Positions 1-8,664 are shown, counted from the first letter of the stretch. The stretch is DNA of 64,000 bases from Bacillota bacterium (GCA_021820465.1 JAKADP010000002.1:48456-112455); one strand, 5' to 3'. Translations and numbers: made by a program. The notes: generated by a model not told the origin, from the letters alone.

Positions 1-186
1 GGTGACAAAGTCAAGGTGACAGTGACGTTTCGGGGCCGCGAGATTGTCCACTCGGAGCACGCACGGGTTTTGCTGAACAAAATGGCCCAAGAGGTGGAGG
101 CCCAGGGACTGGTGGAGCGGGCCGCCCGGGTGGAGGGGCGCGCTATGATCATGATCCTGGCCCCGAAGAAAGGCGCCAACGCGTGA
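1..186 (+). CDS. infC: Translation initiation factor IF-3, C-terminal part (partial)
   Basis: The reading frame is open from the first base and ends at a TGA at 184-186, giving the last 61 residues of a protein cut by the window edge. The residues fit the C-terminal domain of IF-3, which binds the 30S subunit and checks the start codon; visible pieces are VKVTVTFRGREIVHSE and the basic tail APKKGANA. The position directly upstream of rpmI and rplT is the classic infC-rpmI-rplT order, which strengthens the call. Confidence 0.9.
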   Translation, partial: GDKVKVTVTFRGREIVHSEHARVLLNKMAQEVEAQGLVERAARVEGRAMIMILAPKKGANA

Positions 187-230
187 TGGAGCGGCCCGCC
201 GGTATCTAACGCAGTTAAGGATGTGGAGAA

Positions 231-431
231 GTGCCTAAGATGAAATCGCACCGCGGCGCTAAGAAGCGCCTGCGAGTCACCGGCACCGGGAAATTGGTGC
301 ACAAGCGCGCTGGCCGCAACCACATGCTGTATGGCAAGAGTGCCAGTCGCCGCCGTCGGCTCCGGGCGGCAGGCAGCCTCTCCAAGGGAGACACCGCCCG
401 GACGAAGGCGCTCATGCCGTACGACCAGTAG
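231..431 (+). CDS. rpmI: 50S ribosomal protein L35
   Basis: A 66-residue, very basic protein starting PKMKSHRGAKKR, the typical L35 beginning, of normal family length. It is a structural protein of the large ribosomal subunit. The start is GTG at 231, preceded by a purine-rich AAGG/GGAG stretch at 218-228. It lies 44 bases after infC and 61 bases before rplT, so it is part of the infC operon. In many bacteria L20 represses this operon; no L20-binding structure was verified here. Confidence 0.95.
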   Translation: MPKMKSHRGAKKRLRVTGTGKLVHKRAGRNHMLYGKSASRRRRLRAAGSLSKGDTARTKALMPYDQ

Positions 432-492
432 GTGCTGGCACCCGGTCTTTTGGCAGCACCAGGGTTCAACGGCTCGCTGAGGAGGAAATAGA

Positions 493-846
493 GTGGCTCG
501 GGTAAAGAATGGCATGGTGCGGCATCGGCGGCACAAAAAGATTCTCAAGTTGGCCCGAGGGTATCGTGGATCGCGCCATCGGCTGTTTCGCCCGGCCAAC
601 GAGGCGGTTCTGCATGCCCTGTGGTACGCCTACAAGCACCGCAAGAAGCGGAAGGGTGACTTTCGCCGCCTGTGGATCATTCGGATCAACGCAGCGGCGC
701 GCATGCATGGGCTCTCCTACAGCACGCTCATGTTCGGCTTGAAGCGGGCCGGCGTGCAGCTGAACCGCAAGATGCTGGCCGACATGGCGGTGCGCGACCA
801 GGAGAGCTTTGGGCGGCTGGTGGGGATGGCTAAGGGTCAGCTGTAG
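493..846 (+). CDS. rplT: 50S ribosomal protein L20
   Basis: A 117-residue basic protein of typical L20 length with the hallmark beginning ARVKNGMVRHRRHKKILKLA and the central segment RLWIIRINAAAR. L20 is an early-assembly protein of the 50S subunit. The GTG start at 493 follows a strong AGGAGG at 480-485. It is the third gene of infC-rpmI-rplT and is followed after two bases by an RNA methyltransferase gene, so the operon probably continues. Confidence 0.96.
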   Translation: MARVKNGMVRHRRHKKILKLARGYRGSRHRLFRPANEAVLHALWYAYKHRKKRKGDFRRLWIIRINAAARMHGLSYSTLMFGLKRAGVQLNRKMLADMAVRDQESFGRLVGMAKGQL

Positions 847-848
847 CC

Positions 849-1637
849 GTGGGTGTGGTGCTGCGTCCGCTGGACGACCCGCAGAACAAAGTGGTCAAGG
901 CCGCCGCGCGCCTCGGCGTGAGTCGCGAGGCGCGCGAGCGGGCGGGCCAGGCGCTGGTGGAAGGCCCGCACGCCGTCGAAGAGGCGCTGGCCCACGGCGT
1001 GGCCGTGCGCACCGTGCTTTACAGCGCGCGCCTCTTGGACCGCCCCGGCGGGCGGGATCTGCTGGATCGCACCACATGGACGCGTGCGCGCATGATTTAT
1101 GTCACCGACCGCGTGTTGGACACCGTGACGCAGGTGGAGTCGCACCAGGGCATCGCTGCCGTCGTCGCGTGTGACTTGCCCTGCGCCGCCGTGGTGCCGG
1201 CGGCCCCCGCCCTCGTGCTGGAAGCGGTCCAGGATCCCGCCAACCTCGGGGCACTGGTGCGCTCGGCGGTGGCCTTCGGGTTTCGCGTGGGGGTGACGCG
1301 CGGGTCGGTGGATCCGTTCAACCCCAAGGCGTTTCGGGCCTCCGCGGCCACCATGTTTCGCGCAGGCCTGGTGCGGCTGGACTACGCGTGGTCCGTGCCA
1401 GCGGGCGTGAGCTTGGTGGTCAGCTCGCCGGCGGGCAACGTGCCGTATACGGACTGGGACTGGTCCCGCCCCACGGCGCTGGTGGTGGGCAACGAGGGCG
1501 CAGGCGTGTCGTCCGAGCTGGCCGACCGCGCGGTGGCCCGCCTCTGCATTCCGATGACTCCCGGCACTGAGTCGCTGAATGTGGCGGCTGCTGGCGCCGT
1601 CATTATGGCCGACGCCTATCACCGCCGCCCCTCCTGA
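849..1637 (+). CDS. TrmH/SpoU-family RNA 2'-O-methyltransferase
   Basis: A 262-residue SAM-dependent RNA ribose methylase. The N-terminal substrate-binding part carries LVEGPHAVEEAL near residue 36. The C-terminal trefoil-knot domain shows the three SpoU motifs: DPANLGALVRSA (near residue 128), LVVGNEGAGV, and IPMTPGTESLNVAAAGAV near the end. The target is probably 23S rRNA, as for RlmB/TsnR relatives, but the exact nucleotide cannot be read from sequence. The GTG start at 849 lies two bases after rplT; this placement between rplT and pheS is common in Bacillota. Confidence 0.88.
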   Translation: MGVVLRPLDDPQNKVVKAAARLGVSREARERAGQALVEGPHAVEEALAHGVAVRTVLYSARLLDRPGGRDLLDRTTWTRARMIYVTDRVLDTVTQVESHQGIAAVVACDLPCAAVVPAAPALVLEAVQDPANLGALVRSAVAFGFRVGVTRGSVDPFNPKAFRASAATMFRAGLVRLDYAWSVPAGVSLVVSSPAGNVPYTDWDWSRPTALVVGNEGAGVSSELADRAVARLCIPMTPGTESLNVAAAGAVIMADAYHRRPS

Positions 1638-1716
1638 CCCCCGGCGCGCATGCGCCGGCGCCCGCCGTTGCACAGTAAGACACACGTCAGCTGGCGGCGG
1701 CAGGAGGGAGCGGGTC

Positions 1717-3672
1717 ATGGCCCCAAAGAGCAAACCAGCGCTGCATCCGCGCAAGGGGGCACACCCGCATCCCCCATCGCCGCCCGGGCTCCAGGCGGCG
1801 CTCGCGCTGCGCCGTGAGCCGTGGCCGTGGCGCAAGGCGATCGGCGCCCCCATCGCCACCGCGATGGCGATGGCGCTGGGGTTGGCGCTGGGCCACTTTT
1901 CCTGGGGCACATGGGCGTTTATGGGGGCATTCACATCGATGTATGTGGATCCCATGCCGTATGGCCCGCGCGCCCGCCGGCTGCTGGCCGTGGGACTGGG
2001 CCTCGCGGCGGCCATGGCCGTCGGGTCGCTGGCGGCCGTGAGCTGGTGGACGATGGCGGTGGGCCTCGCGGTGGTGGCCGGGATGGGGACGTTTCTCACC
2101 GGAGCCTACGACGTCCCCTTGCCGGCCGGGTTTATGTTTGTGCTGGTGGCGTGCATTGCCGCCGCGCTGCCCGTCCATCCCGCGCTGACCCCCCTTCGGG
2201 TCGGATGGGCCCTCGCCGGGGCAGCCCTGGCTTGGCTCGTGGGCATGGCGGGCTGGGGCTGGCACCCCCGGCGGCCCGAGCAGCAGGCGGTGGCCCACGC
2301 ATTGGGGGCGCTGGCCCGCTATGCCGTGCATGCGGGGGGGCCCGGGGGATTTCGCGCGGAAGCTCAGGCGGCGCAGGCCGTGGCGGCGGCGGAGGCGGCT
2401 GTGGCTCCGCTGGCGCGCCTGAGGTTCCGGGGGCCGGACGCCACGCGCCTCGTGCTCTTGGCTCACGAGACCCGCCGGCTGTTTGATGCGCTGGCGCTGG
2501 AAGCCCCGCCGGCCCCCGCACGGGCTCAGGTGGGCCGCATCCGGCGCGCCGCCGACGCGGTGACCGGCGAGGTGTCGCCCCAGCGGGCGCCTGAGGCTGG
2601 GGGAGGACGTGTCGGGCGGGCTTTGGCCCGCCTCGAGCGGATACTGGTGTTTCGCGGCAGCTGGCCTGGCCTCGTCCCGGCCGCGAGCGGTGGGCCACCG
2701 ACCCCCGGGGAGCGCCTGCGCGCGGCGTGGGGACGCACGTCGCTGGTCCGGGTGGACGCACTTCGCATGGCCTTGGCCGTCGCGGGGGGCACGGCGCTGG
2801 CGGGGGGGCTGGGCGAGGCTCATCCGTATTGGGTGCCGCTCACCATCGCCGCTGTCCTGCAGGGGCAGAGCGTTCTAGGGATGCTGGAGCGAGGCATTCA
2901 GCGGGTGGCGGGGACAACAGTGGGGCTGGCGCTGGCGGGCGGGCTTCTGGTGTGGCACCCGGCGCCGTGGGCTACCGTGGCCGTCATGCTGGTGCTGCAG
3001 TTCCTGCTTCTGCTGTTCATCCGCGCCAACTATGGCGTGTCCGTGGTGTTCATCACGGCGCTGGCGCTGATCATCATCGTGACGGAGGTGCATGGGCCGG
3101 TTGGGCCTCTGCTGTGGGCCCGGTGGGTGGACACCCTGGGTGGGGTGCTGCTGGCCAGCCTGGCTCTGTGGCGCCTGTGGCCGCGCGACGCCTCCCGCCG
3201 GCTGCCGGCGGCCTTGGCCGAGGTGGTGGAGCAGGCGGGGCGCCTCTGGCGGCAGCGCCTGGCGGGGCCGGGGCCCGACCCCGCCACCGCGGCGCGGCTT
3301 GGGGCCGCCGTCGCGACCCTCGGGACGCTCAGTGCCGACGCCGCAGCGGAGTGGCAGCGCTCCCCCCGACTCGAGCGCCTCTGGCCGGCGATTGTCGGGG
3401 CCCGCCGCCTGGCCTGGGTGGTGCGGGCGGGGGCGTGCCGCCCTGCAGACACTCGCGCGGAGCAGGACGCCTGGACCCATGCCTTTGACCGCCTCGCCGC
3501 GGCCGCCCGGACGGGGTCTCTGCCAGAGTCTGGGCCCCTCAGGCGGCCAGCGACCGCGCCGGCGGTGCACGCCAGCCTGCTGACGCTGGATCGGGCCCTT
3601 GCGCGGGCGGCCAGCGCCGCGGAGGGAGGACGCGGCCCCGCGGCGCCCGCCGGCCAGCCGACGCCATCTTGA
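1717..3672 (+). CDS. FUSC-family (fusaric acid resistance/YccS-like) membrane protein
   Basis: A 651-residue integral membrane protein with two similar hydrophobic halves (roughly residues 25-175 and 345-490) separated by a soluble helical stretch, the layout of FUSC/aromatic-acid exporter proteins. The second half contains GEAHPYWVPLTIAAVLQ, a typical FUSC_2 signature. A role in export of aromatic or other weak acids is inferred from the family; the substrate is unknown. ATG 1717 is chosen because AGGAGGG sits at 1702-1708; an in-frame ATG at 1579 lies inside the previous gene and lacks a ribosome site. The stop codon overlaps the -35 box of the pheS promoter. Confidence 0.75.
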   Translation: MAPKSKPALHPRKGAHPHPPSPPGLQAALALRREPWPWRKAIGAPIATAMAMALGLALGHFSWGTWAFMGAFTSMYVDPMPYGPRARRLLAVGLGLAAAMAVGSLAAVSWWTMAVGLAVVAGMGTFLTGAYDVPLPAGFMFVLVACIAAALPVHPALTPLRVGWALAGAALAWLVGMAGWGWHPRRPEQQAVAHALGALARYAVHAGGPGGFRAEAQAAQAVAAAEAAVAPLARLRFRGPDATRLVLLAHETRRLFDALALEAPPAPARAQVGRIRRAADAVTGEVSPQRAPEAGGGRVGRALARLERILVFRGSWPGLVPAASGGPPTPGERLRAAWGRTSLVRVDALRMALAVAGGTALAGGLGEAHPYWVPLTIAAVLQGQSVLGMLERGIQRVAGTTVGLALAGGLLVWHPAPWATVAVMLVLQFLLLLFIRANYGVSVVFITALALIIIVTEVHGPVGPLLWARWVDTLGGVLLASLALWRLWPRDASRRLPAALAEVVEQAGRLWRQRLAGPGPDPATAARLGAAVATLGTLSADAAAEWQRSPRLERLWPAIVGARRLAWVVRAGACRPADTRAEQDAWTHAFDRLAAAARTGSLPESGPLRRPATAPAVHASLLTLDRALARAASAAEGGRGPAAPAGQPTPS

Positions 3673-3697
3673 CTTTGCGCATCCGCCCCGCTAGCAT
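3669..3697 (+). promoter_or_regulatory. Sigma-A-type promoter of the pheS T-box transcript
   Basis: A -35 box TTGACT (3669-3674) is separated by exactly 17 bases from a -10 box TAGCAT (3692-3697), close to the vegetative consensus. The expected start near 3704 lies directly ahead of the T-box leader, which supports it. The -35 overlaps the stop codon of the upstream gene. Confidence 0.65.
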
Positions 3698-3704
3698 CAG
3701 CAAA

Positions 3705-3957
3705 AATTGAACTCGATGACCAAGACAAGTAGCTCTCACCCGACGCCCAGGAAGCGCTTCCGAAGGGATCTCCCGGGATTGGAAGAAGCGTGCGGCGGGC
3801 CAGCGAAATTCCCTTGCGAGAGGCGCCCTGAACACCGTGGCTCGGCACGGAGTAGGGGTGACGGGGGCGCCCGATAGCGCGCGGAGAGCCGGCTTTGGCC
3901 GGAAATCAGGTGGTACCGCGAGCAAATCGCCCTGTGGGGGCGATTTTTTGTTTTGCG
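3705..3957 (+). promoter_or_regulatory. T-box riboswitch leader of pheS-pheT
   Basis: This untranslated leader ends in the T-box sequence AGGTGGTACCGCG (3908-3920), which pairs with the acceptor end of uncharged tRNA in this riboswitch class, followed at once by an intrinsic terminator. The 5' part has the AAGACAAGTAG-type start of stem I (near 3723). A Phe codon TTC at 3809-3811 (in GCGAAATTCCC) is the likely specifier; another TTC at 3758-3760 is less well placed. When tRNA-Phe is uncharged the antiterminator forms and pheST is transcribed. The T-box and terminator are seen directly; the specifier choice is inferred. Confidence 0.9.
3924..3951 (+). terminator. Conditional terminator of the pheS T-box
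   Basis: The hairpin AAATCGCCC, loop TGTG, GGGGCGATTT runs directly into a T-run (3944-3949). It lies just 3' of the T-box sequence, exactly where the regulated terminator of a T-box leader is expected, and 27 bases before the pheS start. Confidence 0.85.
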
Positions 3958-3977
3958 GCGTGAAGGGAGGGTGCCCG

Positions 3978-5021
3978 ATGGCGCGCAGGATGGGCAGCGA
4001 GGAGTGGGCCACCGCGGCGCTGGCCGAAATCGCGGCGGCCAAGACGGTGGCGGACGTCGAGGCGCTCCGGGTCCAGTACCTGGGGCGGCAGGGCCGCGTG
4101 ACGCGCGAGCTGCGGGCGATGGCGGGTCTGCCGCCCGACGAGCGGCGAGCGCGGGGCGCGGTGCTGAACGCCTGCAAGGCCGATATCGAGCAGGCGCTGG
4201 CCCAGCAGCGGGAAGTGCTGACACGGGCGGAGCAGGCCCAGCGCCTGGAGGCGGAGCGGCTGGATATGACGCTGCCAGGGGTGCCGCCGGCGTGGGGCAC
4301 GATGCACCCCATCACCCGGGTGCGGCGGCGTCTGGCCGACGTCATGGTGCGGCTGGGCTTCACGATCCGCACCGGGCCTGAGCTGGAAACCGAGTGGTAC
4401 AACTTTGAGGCCCTGAACATGCCGGCGGAGCACCCGGCCCGGGAGATGCACGACACATTTTATCTGGAGGCGCCGTACGTGCTGCGCACGCACACCTCGC
4501 CCTTTCAGATTCGTGCCATGCGGGAGGCCGGCGGAGAGCTGCCCCTGCGGGTGGCCACGCTGGGCTTCACCTACCGCCGCGACGATGATGCCACGCACAC
4601 GCCGCAGTTCATGCAGATGGAAGGGCTGGTGGTGGATCGTGGCATTGGGCTGCCCGACTTGAAGGGCGTGGTGTTGGCGGTCGTGCGGGACGTGTTTGGC
4701 CCGACGGAGCGCGTCCGGCTTCGCCCCAGCTTCTTTCCGTTCACCGAGCCCTCGGCGGAGGTGGACATGAGCTGTCCGCTGTGCCTGGGCGCCGGGTGCC
4801 GCGTGTGCCACACGGGCTGGATCGAGGTGTTGGGATCTGGCCTGGTGCATCCCCGGGTGTTGGAGGCGGGGGGGTATGACCCCCGCGAGGTGTCGGGCTT
4901 TGCCTTCGGGTGGGGCGTGGAGCGTGTGGCCATGCTCCTGTACGGCCTTGACGAGCTGCGTCCGCTCTATCAAAACGATGTGCGCTTCCTGCAGGCGTTT
5001 GACGCGTGGGGCGCCTGGTGA
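3978..5021 (+). CDS. pheS: Phenylalanine--tRNA ligase alpha subunit
   Basis: A 347-residue class II aminoacyl-tRNA synthetase subunit that charges tRNA-Phe as an alpha2-beta2 enzyme. An N-terminal coiled-coil tRNA-binding arm (about residues 1-90) precedes the catalytic domain, with motif 2 around FTYRRDDDATHTPQFMQ and motif 3 at GFAFGWGVERVAMLLYG near the C terminus. ATG 3978 is chosen because AAGGGAGG at 3963-3970 gives 7-base spacing; an in-frame ATG at 3837 lies inside the T-box leader and is rejected. It is followed closely by pheT. Confidence 0.95.
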   Translation: MARRMGSEEWATAALAEIAAAKTVADVEALRVQYLGRQGRVTRELRAMAGLPPDERRARGAVLNACKADIEQALAQQREVLTRAEQAQRLEAERLDMTLPGVPPAWGTMHPITRVRRRLADVMVRLGFTIRTGPELETEWYNFEALNMPAEHPAREMHDTFYLEAPYVLRTHTSPFQIRAMREAGGELPLRVATLGFTYRRDDDATHTPQFMQMEGLVVDRGIGLPDLKGVVLAVVRDVFGPTERVRLRPSFFPFTEPSAEVDMSCPLCLGAGCRVCHTGWIEVLGSGLVHPRVLEAGGYDPREVSGFAFGWGVERVAMLLYGLDELRPLYQNDVRFLQAFDAWGAW

Positions 5022-5070
5022 GCAGGGGCCCTCATTCCGGGGAGATGCGACGGGGAACAGGAGGTGTGAT

Positions 5071-7407
5071 GTGGACCTGCCGATGAGTTGGCTCCGGGAG
5101 TGGCTGCCGGGTCTGGAGCTGGAGCCCGAGCGCATTGCCGCGCAGCTGGAGCAGATGGGTTACGAGCGGGATGGGCTCGTGGCCGGCGAGGCGGATCTGG
5201 CCGCGGTGCGGCTGGGGCAGGTGCAGGAGCGGCGGGCTCATCCCGCCGCTGACCGCCTGGCGGTGCTCATCGTGTCCGTGGGGGCGGGCGAGCCGGTGCA
5301 GGTGGTCACCGGCGCCCCCAACGGCCACCCGGGCGACCGGGTGTGGCACGCCCCGCCCGGGACCCGGCTGCCTGACGGGCGCCAGTTGGGTGTGGAGCAC
5401 TTTCGCGGCGTGCGGTCCGACGGCATGTTGCTGTCGGCCGAGGAGCTGGGCTATGTGGGCGCGGGCGGCGGCTTGTGGATTTGGGAGGGGCCGGGGCAGG
5501 TGGGGGACCGATGGCCAGCGGTCATGGGCACCGAGGCCGTCCTCCAACTCTCCCTCACCCCGAACTTGGCGCAGTATGCCCACTCCGTGCTGGGCGTGGC
5601 GCGCGACTTGGCGGCCTTGGCGCGCCAGCCGCTGCCGCCGCTGCCTGCAGGCCTTCCCTTGACGGGTGGCGACGCGCTGGTGCAGATTGACGCCCAGGAT
5701 TTGTGCCCGCGCTACGCGGTGGCTCAGCTGGCGTGCGCGGCCCCGTCGGCGGGCGTCCCCCCGCTGTGGCAGCGGCGCCTGGCCCTAGCCGGGGCTCGGC
5801 TCATCCATCCGATCGTAGACGCCACGAACGCCGTGCGCATCGACATGGGCCAGCCGCTGCACGCGTTTGACTTGGACCGAGTGCGGCTGCCGCTGGTGGT
5901 GCGGCGCGCCGCGGCCGGCGAGCGGCTCGTGCTGTTGGATGGAACCACGGTGACGCTGGGCTCAGAGGACCTTGTCATCGCCGATGCGGATGGGCCGGTC
6001 GCGCTGGCGGGTGTGATGGGTGGTCAGCGGTCGGCCGTGACGGCGGACACCCGCCGCGTGCTGCTGGAGTCGGCCCACTTCGACCGCGCGAGCGTCTACC
6101 GCACGGCCCGGCGGCATCATTTGGGGAGCGACGCGGCGGCGCGGTTTGGGCGCGGAACCGACGTGGAGGCGGTGCTGCCCGCCGTGGCCCGGTTTGTGGA
6201 CCTCCTGCGCACGTTCGGTGTGGACGTGGCGGTGGAGGCGGTCCAGGTGGTGGGGCCCCCTCCCCGACCCCGCCATACCGCGTTTCAGCCGGAGCGCCTC
6301 CGCACGTGGACCGGCCTGGCCCTGGACGACGCGGAGCTGGCGCGCCACCTGGAACGCTCCGGTTTCACGCTGGAAGCCGGCCGCATTCGCGTGCCCAGCT
6401 GGCGAGTGGACATCGAGGGGCCGCAGGACCTTGCCGAGGAAGTGACGCGGCTGGTGGGGATGGATGCTGTGCCGGCGCGGCTGCCGGAGCGGGCCACCCC
6501 AGGTGTCGGGGACCCCGATACCCGGCAGGCCGATCAGCTGCGCGATTGGCTGGTGGCCGGGGGGTTCGTGGAAGTCGTCTCGCGGAACTTCATTCCGCGC
6601 GGTGTGTCGGAGCGCCTAGGCCTCGTCCCACCCATGCATGTGCTGAAAAACCCGCTCCGCGAGGAAGAAGCCGTGATGCGCACCAGCGTGTGGCCTGGCC
6701 TCCTGGAGGCGGCGCGCTACAACCGGGGCCGCGGCGGTGATCGGCTGGCGCTGTTTGAGGTGGGCCCCGTGTACCAGGGCACGCCCGCAGCTCCCGTGGA
6801 AAGCGTGGAAGCCGGCGTCCTGGCCATCCTGGGTGAGTGGCCCGGCCTGTTTGGGACGTTGCGGCAGTCGGTGTACGACCTCAAGGGCCTCGTGGAGGAA
6901 ATCTCCCGCCGCCTGGGCTGGGGGTTTGATTGGGCCCCGTGGGCCGGGCCCGCCGGCGCACTGCACCCCGGGCGCTCGCTGGCCATTGTGCGCGATGGCC
7001 AGGTGTGGGGAGCCCTGGGCGAGCTGCACCCAGCGGTGCTGGAGGAGTGGCGGCTGCCCCGCACGGCGGTCGCCCGCTGGCAGGTGCCGCCCGTGGTGGC
7101 GGGGCGGGAGCGCGGGGGCCCGCGGCCCCTGCCACCGCCCCCGTACCCCGCCGTGCGGCGCGACGTGTCCCTGCTGGTGCCCGATGGAATGCCCTGGGCC
7201 CACATTGCCGCCTTGCTGCGGCGCCACGCAGGACCCGACGTGGAGTCTATTCGGCCCTTCGACCGGTACGTGGACCCGTCGGGGACCGCGGTGACGGTGG
7301 CCATCCGCTACCGGGCGGCGGATCGCACGCTGACCGACGCCGACGTGGACAGCCGGCAAGCCGCGCTGGTGGCGGCGCTGGCCGAGGCGGGCATTACGCG
7401 GCGCTGA
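5071..7407 (+). CDS. pheT: Phenylalanine--tRNA ligase beta subunit
   Basis: A 778-residue beta subunit of normal length. Domains in order: EMAP/OB-fold tRNA-binding domain (about 40-150, with VVTGAPNGHPGDRV), B3/B4 editing domain (about 210-370), B5 domain (about 400-470), catalytic-like core (about 480-680), and the C-terminal anticodon-binding ferredoxin-like domain starting YPAVRRDVSLLVPD. The GTG start at 5071 (VDLPMSWLREWLP) follows AGGAGG with 6-base spacing. It is cotranscribed with pheS under the T-box. Confidence 0.95.
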   Translation: MDLPMSWLREWLPGLELEPERIAAQLEQMGYERDGLVAGEADLAAVRLGQVQERRAHPAADRLAVLIVSVGAGEPVQVVTGAPNGHPGDRVWHAPPGTRLPDGRQLGVEHFRGVRSDGMLLSAEELGYVGAGGGLWIWEGPGQVGDRWPAVMGTEAVLQLSLTPNLAQYAHSVLGVARDLAALARQPLPPLPAGLPLTGGDALVQIDAQDLCPRYAVAQLACAAPSAGVPPLWQRRLALAGARLIHPIVDATNAVRIDMGQPLHAFDLDRVRLPLVVRRAAAGERLVLLDGTTVTLGSEDLVIADADGPVALAGVMGGQRSAVTADTRRVLLESAHFDRASVYRTARRHHLGSDAAARFGRGTDVEAVLPAVARFVDLLRTFGVDVAVEAVQVVGPPPRPRHTAFQPERLRTWTGLALDDAELARHLERSGFTLEAGRIRVPSWRVDIEGPQDLAEEVTRLVGMDAVPARLPERATPGVGDPDTRQADQLRDWLVAGGFVEVVSRNFIPRGVSERLGLVPPMHVLKNPLREEEAVMRTSVWPGLLEAARYNRGRGGDRLALFEVGPVYQGTPAAPVESVEAGVLAILGEWPGLFGTLRQSVYDLKGLVEEISRRLGWGFDWAPWAGPAGALHPGRSLAIVRDGQVWGALGELHPAVLEEWRLPRTAVARWQVPPVVAGRERGGPRPLPPPPYPAVRRDVSLLVPDGMPWAHIAALLRRHAGPDVESIRPFDRYVDPSGTAVTVAIRYRAADRTLTDADVDSRQAALVAALAEAGITRR

Positions 7408-7504
7408 CCTAAGAGGCGTGTGGTGTCAAAAAAAGTCGAGGTGGGGCAGGAAAAGAGGCGCATCGGCGAGAATGAGTCGCCAGAAGTAGCGGGGAGGGAT
7501 GGCA

Positions 7505-7819
7505 ATGGCGGGTTCCGAGGGCGGGACCGTCACCCGCACGGTGGTGGCGATCTACGGCGAGGAGTATCCCCTGGTGAGCGACCTGCCCCCGGAAGCGGTG
7601 CACGCGCTGGGACGCATGGTCGACACGCGGCTCCGCATGCTGGCGGCCAAGCACCCGCGCGTGCCGTCGACGCGGCTGTCCATTTTGACGGCCCTGACCC
7701 TGGCGGAAGAGCTGGCGCGGACCAAGGCGGAGCACGCCGAGGCCGTGGCGGCCCTGCAGGCCCAGTGGCGGCGCGAATCCAACACCCGCCGCGTGGGCCA
7801 GGGCGGCCAAAGCAGCTAG
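7505..7819 (+). CDS. zapA: Cell division protein ZapA
   Basis: A small protein (104 residues from the ATG at 7505; an ATG at 7499 would add two) with the ZapA pattern: an N-terminal beta region (TRTVVAIYGEEYPLVSDLP), the helix containing HALGRMVDTRLRMLA, and a C-terminal coiled coil (LTALTLAEELARTKAEHAE). ZapA crosslinks FtsZ filaments at the division site. ATG 7505 is preferred because GGGGAGGG at 7491-7498 would be too close to 7499. The pheT-zapA-mutS2 order is common in Bacillota. Confidence 0.85.
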   Translation: MAGSEGGTVTRTVVAIYGEEYPLVSDLPPEAVHALGRMVDTRLRMLAAKHPRVPSTRLSILTALTLAEELARTKAEHAEAVAALQAQWRRESNTRRVGQGGQSS

Positions 7820-7864
7820 GCACAGCCAAGCGGGCCGGCGTGGGTGCGGCCCGCTTTGCTGTGC
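7820..7864 (+). terminator. Long GC-rich hairpin after zapA
   Basis: GCACAGC (7820-7826) pairs with GCTGTGC (7858-7864), and inside it AAGCGGGCC pairs with GGCCCGCTT around a loop of about 11 bases, giving one nearly continuous stem of about 16 base pairs directly after the zapA stop. There is no clear T-run, so it may be a transcript-stabilising or partial terminator element rather than a standard intrinsic terminator. Confidence 0.5.
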
Positions 7865-7893
7865 CTGCCCGGCGCTCGGCGTTGCGCGACCGA

Positions 7894-8664
7894 GTGCTGC
7901 GCGGTGTTCCGCGGGTTATTCTAGAGACGCGAGCTGTGGCAAGGATTGAGCCGGTGGACGGAAGGGGGCGGGCCGTGGGCGGATCTTTGTGGGTGGTGTC
8001 TCAGGGCACCGCCCTGACGGCAGGCGCACAGCGGGGAGACGTCGACGTGCGCTTGGGCGCGGCGGACACGCCGCGCAGCACCACGGTCCGTGCGGCCCTG
8101 CTGACCGGGCAGAACCCGCTGGCGGCCGCGGGAGCGCCCCAGCGCGGGCGCCCCACGCCGGCGCTGAGCGCCTTCGTGCGCCAACATGTGCTCTGGGCCG
8201 GGCCCCGGGACCTCTGGGCCAACGCCCATCGGCCGGATGCGTTTCGGGGCGAGCCATCGGTGATGATGGTGGCCGCGGCCGCGGCCGGCGTCACCGTCCG
8301 CACCGTGGGCCACCTTCGCCGGGGCGAGGCGGTGGCCGGTGACGTCACCGGGGCGTCCCTGATTCGCCGCGGGCATTCTGACCTGATGCCAGACACGCCC
8401 GAGCGCGTCGTGGAGCGGCTCGCGGGCTGGGCGGCCCTTGGCCACCGCGTGTGGTGGGAGCTCGATCCCCACGTGGATGGCGGGGTGGTGGACGCGGTTC
8501 TGTCGGCGCTAGGACAGCGGGGCGTGCGGTGGGCGGCCATCGGGCTGCCGGGGCCGGGGGTCGACGTGTGGCCCGATGCGGTTGCCGTGTGGAGTGGCGT
8601 AGACTGGACGCCGCCTGCCGCCATCACGGAGCTGCTGCCCTCGTGGTGGCGGCAGGCGCCGTGA
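7894..8664 (+). CDS. Hypothetical protein between zapA and mutS2
   Basis: I do not recognise this protein. The frame is open far upstream but the start is unclear: GTG codons lie at 7894, 7936, 7954 and 7975; 7894 is used because it follows the 7820-7864 hairpin. The product is about 256 residues, without membrane segments or a signal peptide. The C-terminal part has an alternating strand/helix feel (MPDTPERVVERLAGWAALGH, VWWELDPHVDGGVVDAVLSALG), suggesting an alpha/beta fold. The stop overlaps the mutS2 start as GTGA, so the two are translationally coupled. Related Bacillota often have a U32 peptidase here; I see no U32 motif. Confidence 0.55.
   Translation: MLRGVPRVILETRAVARIEPVDGRGRAVGGSLWVVSQGTALTAGAQRGDVDVRLGAADTPRSTTVRAALLTGQNPLAAAGAPQRGRPTPALSAFVRQHVLWAGPRDLWANAHRPDAFRGEPSVMMVAAAAAGVTVRTVGHLRRGEAVAGDVTGASLIRRGHSDLMPDTPERVVERLAGWAALGHRVWWELDPHVDGGVVDAVLSALGQRGVRWAAIGLPGPGVDVWPDAVAVWSGVDWTPPAAITELLPSWWRQAP

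Noticed and set aside
837-2099. Long minus-strand open frame (420 codons) opposite the RNA methylase and FUSC genes
   Set aside because: It is antisense to two well-supported genes, has low-complexity Arg/His/Gly-rich content and no ribosome site; long antisense frames are expected at this GC content.
3906-5135. Minus-strand frame of about 409 codons opposite pheS
   Set aside because: It covers the T-box leader and pheS in antisense; composition is typical of a shadow frame.
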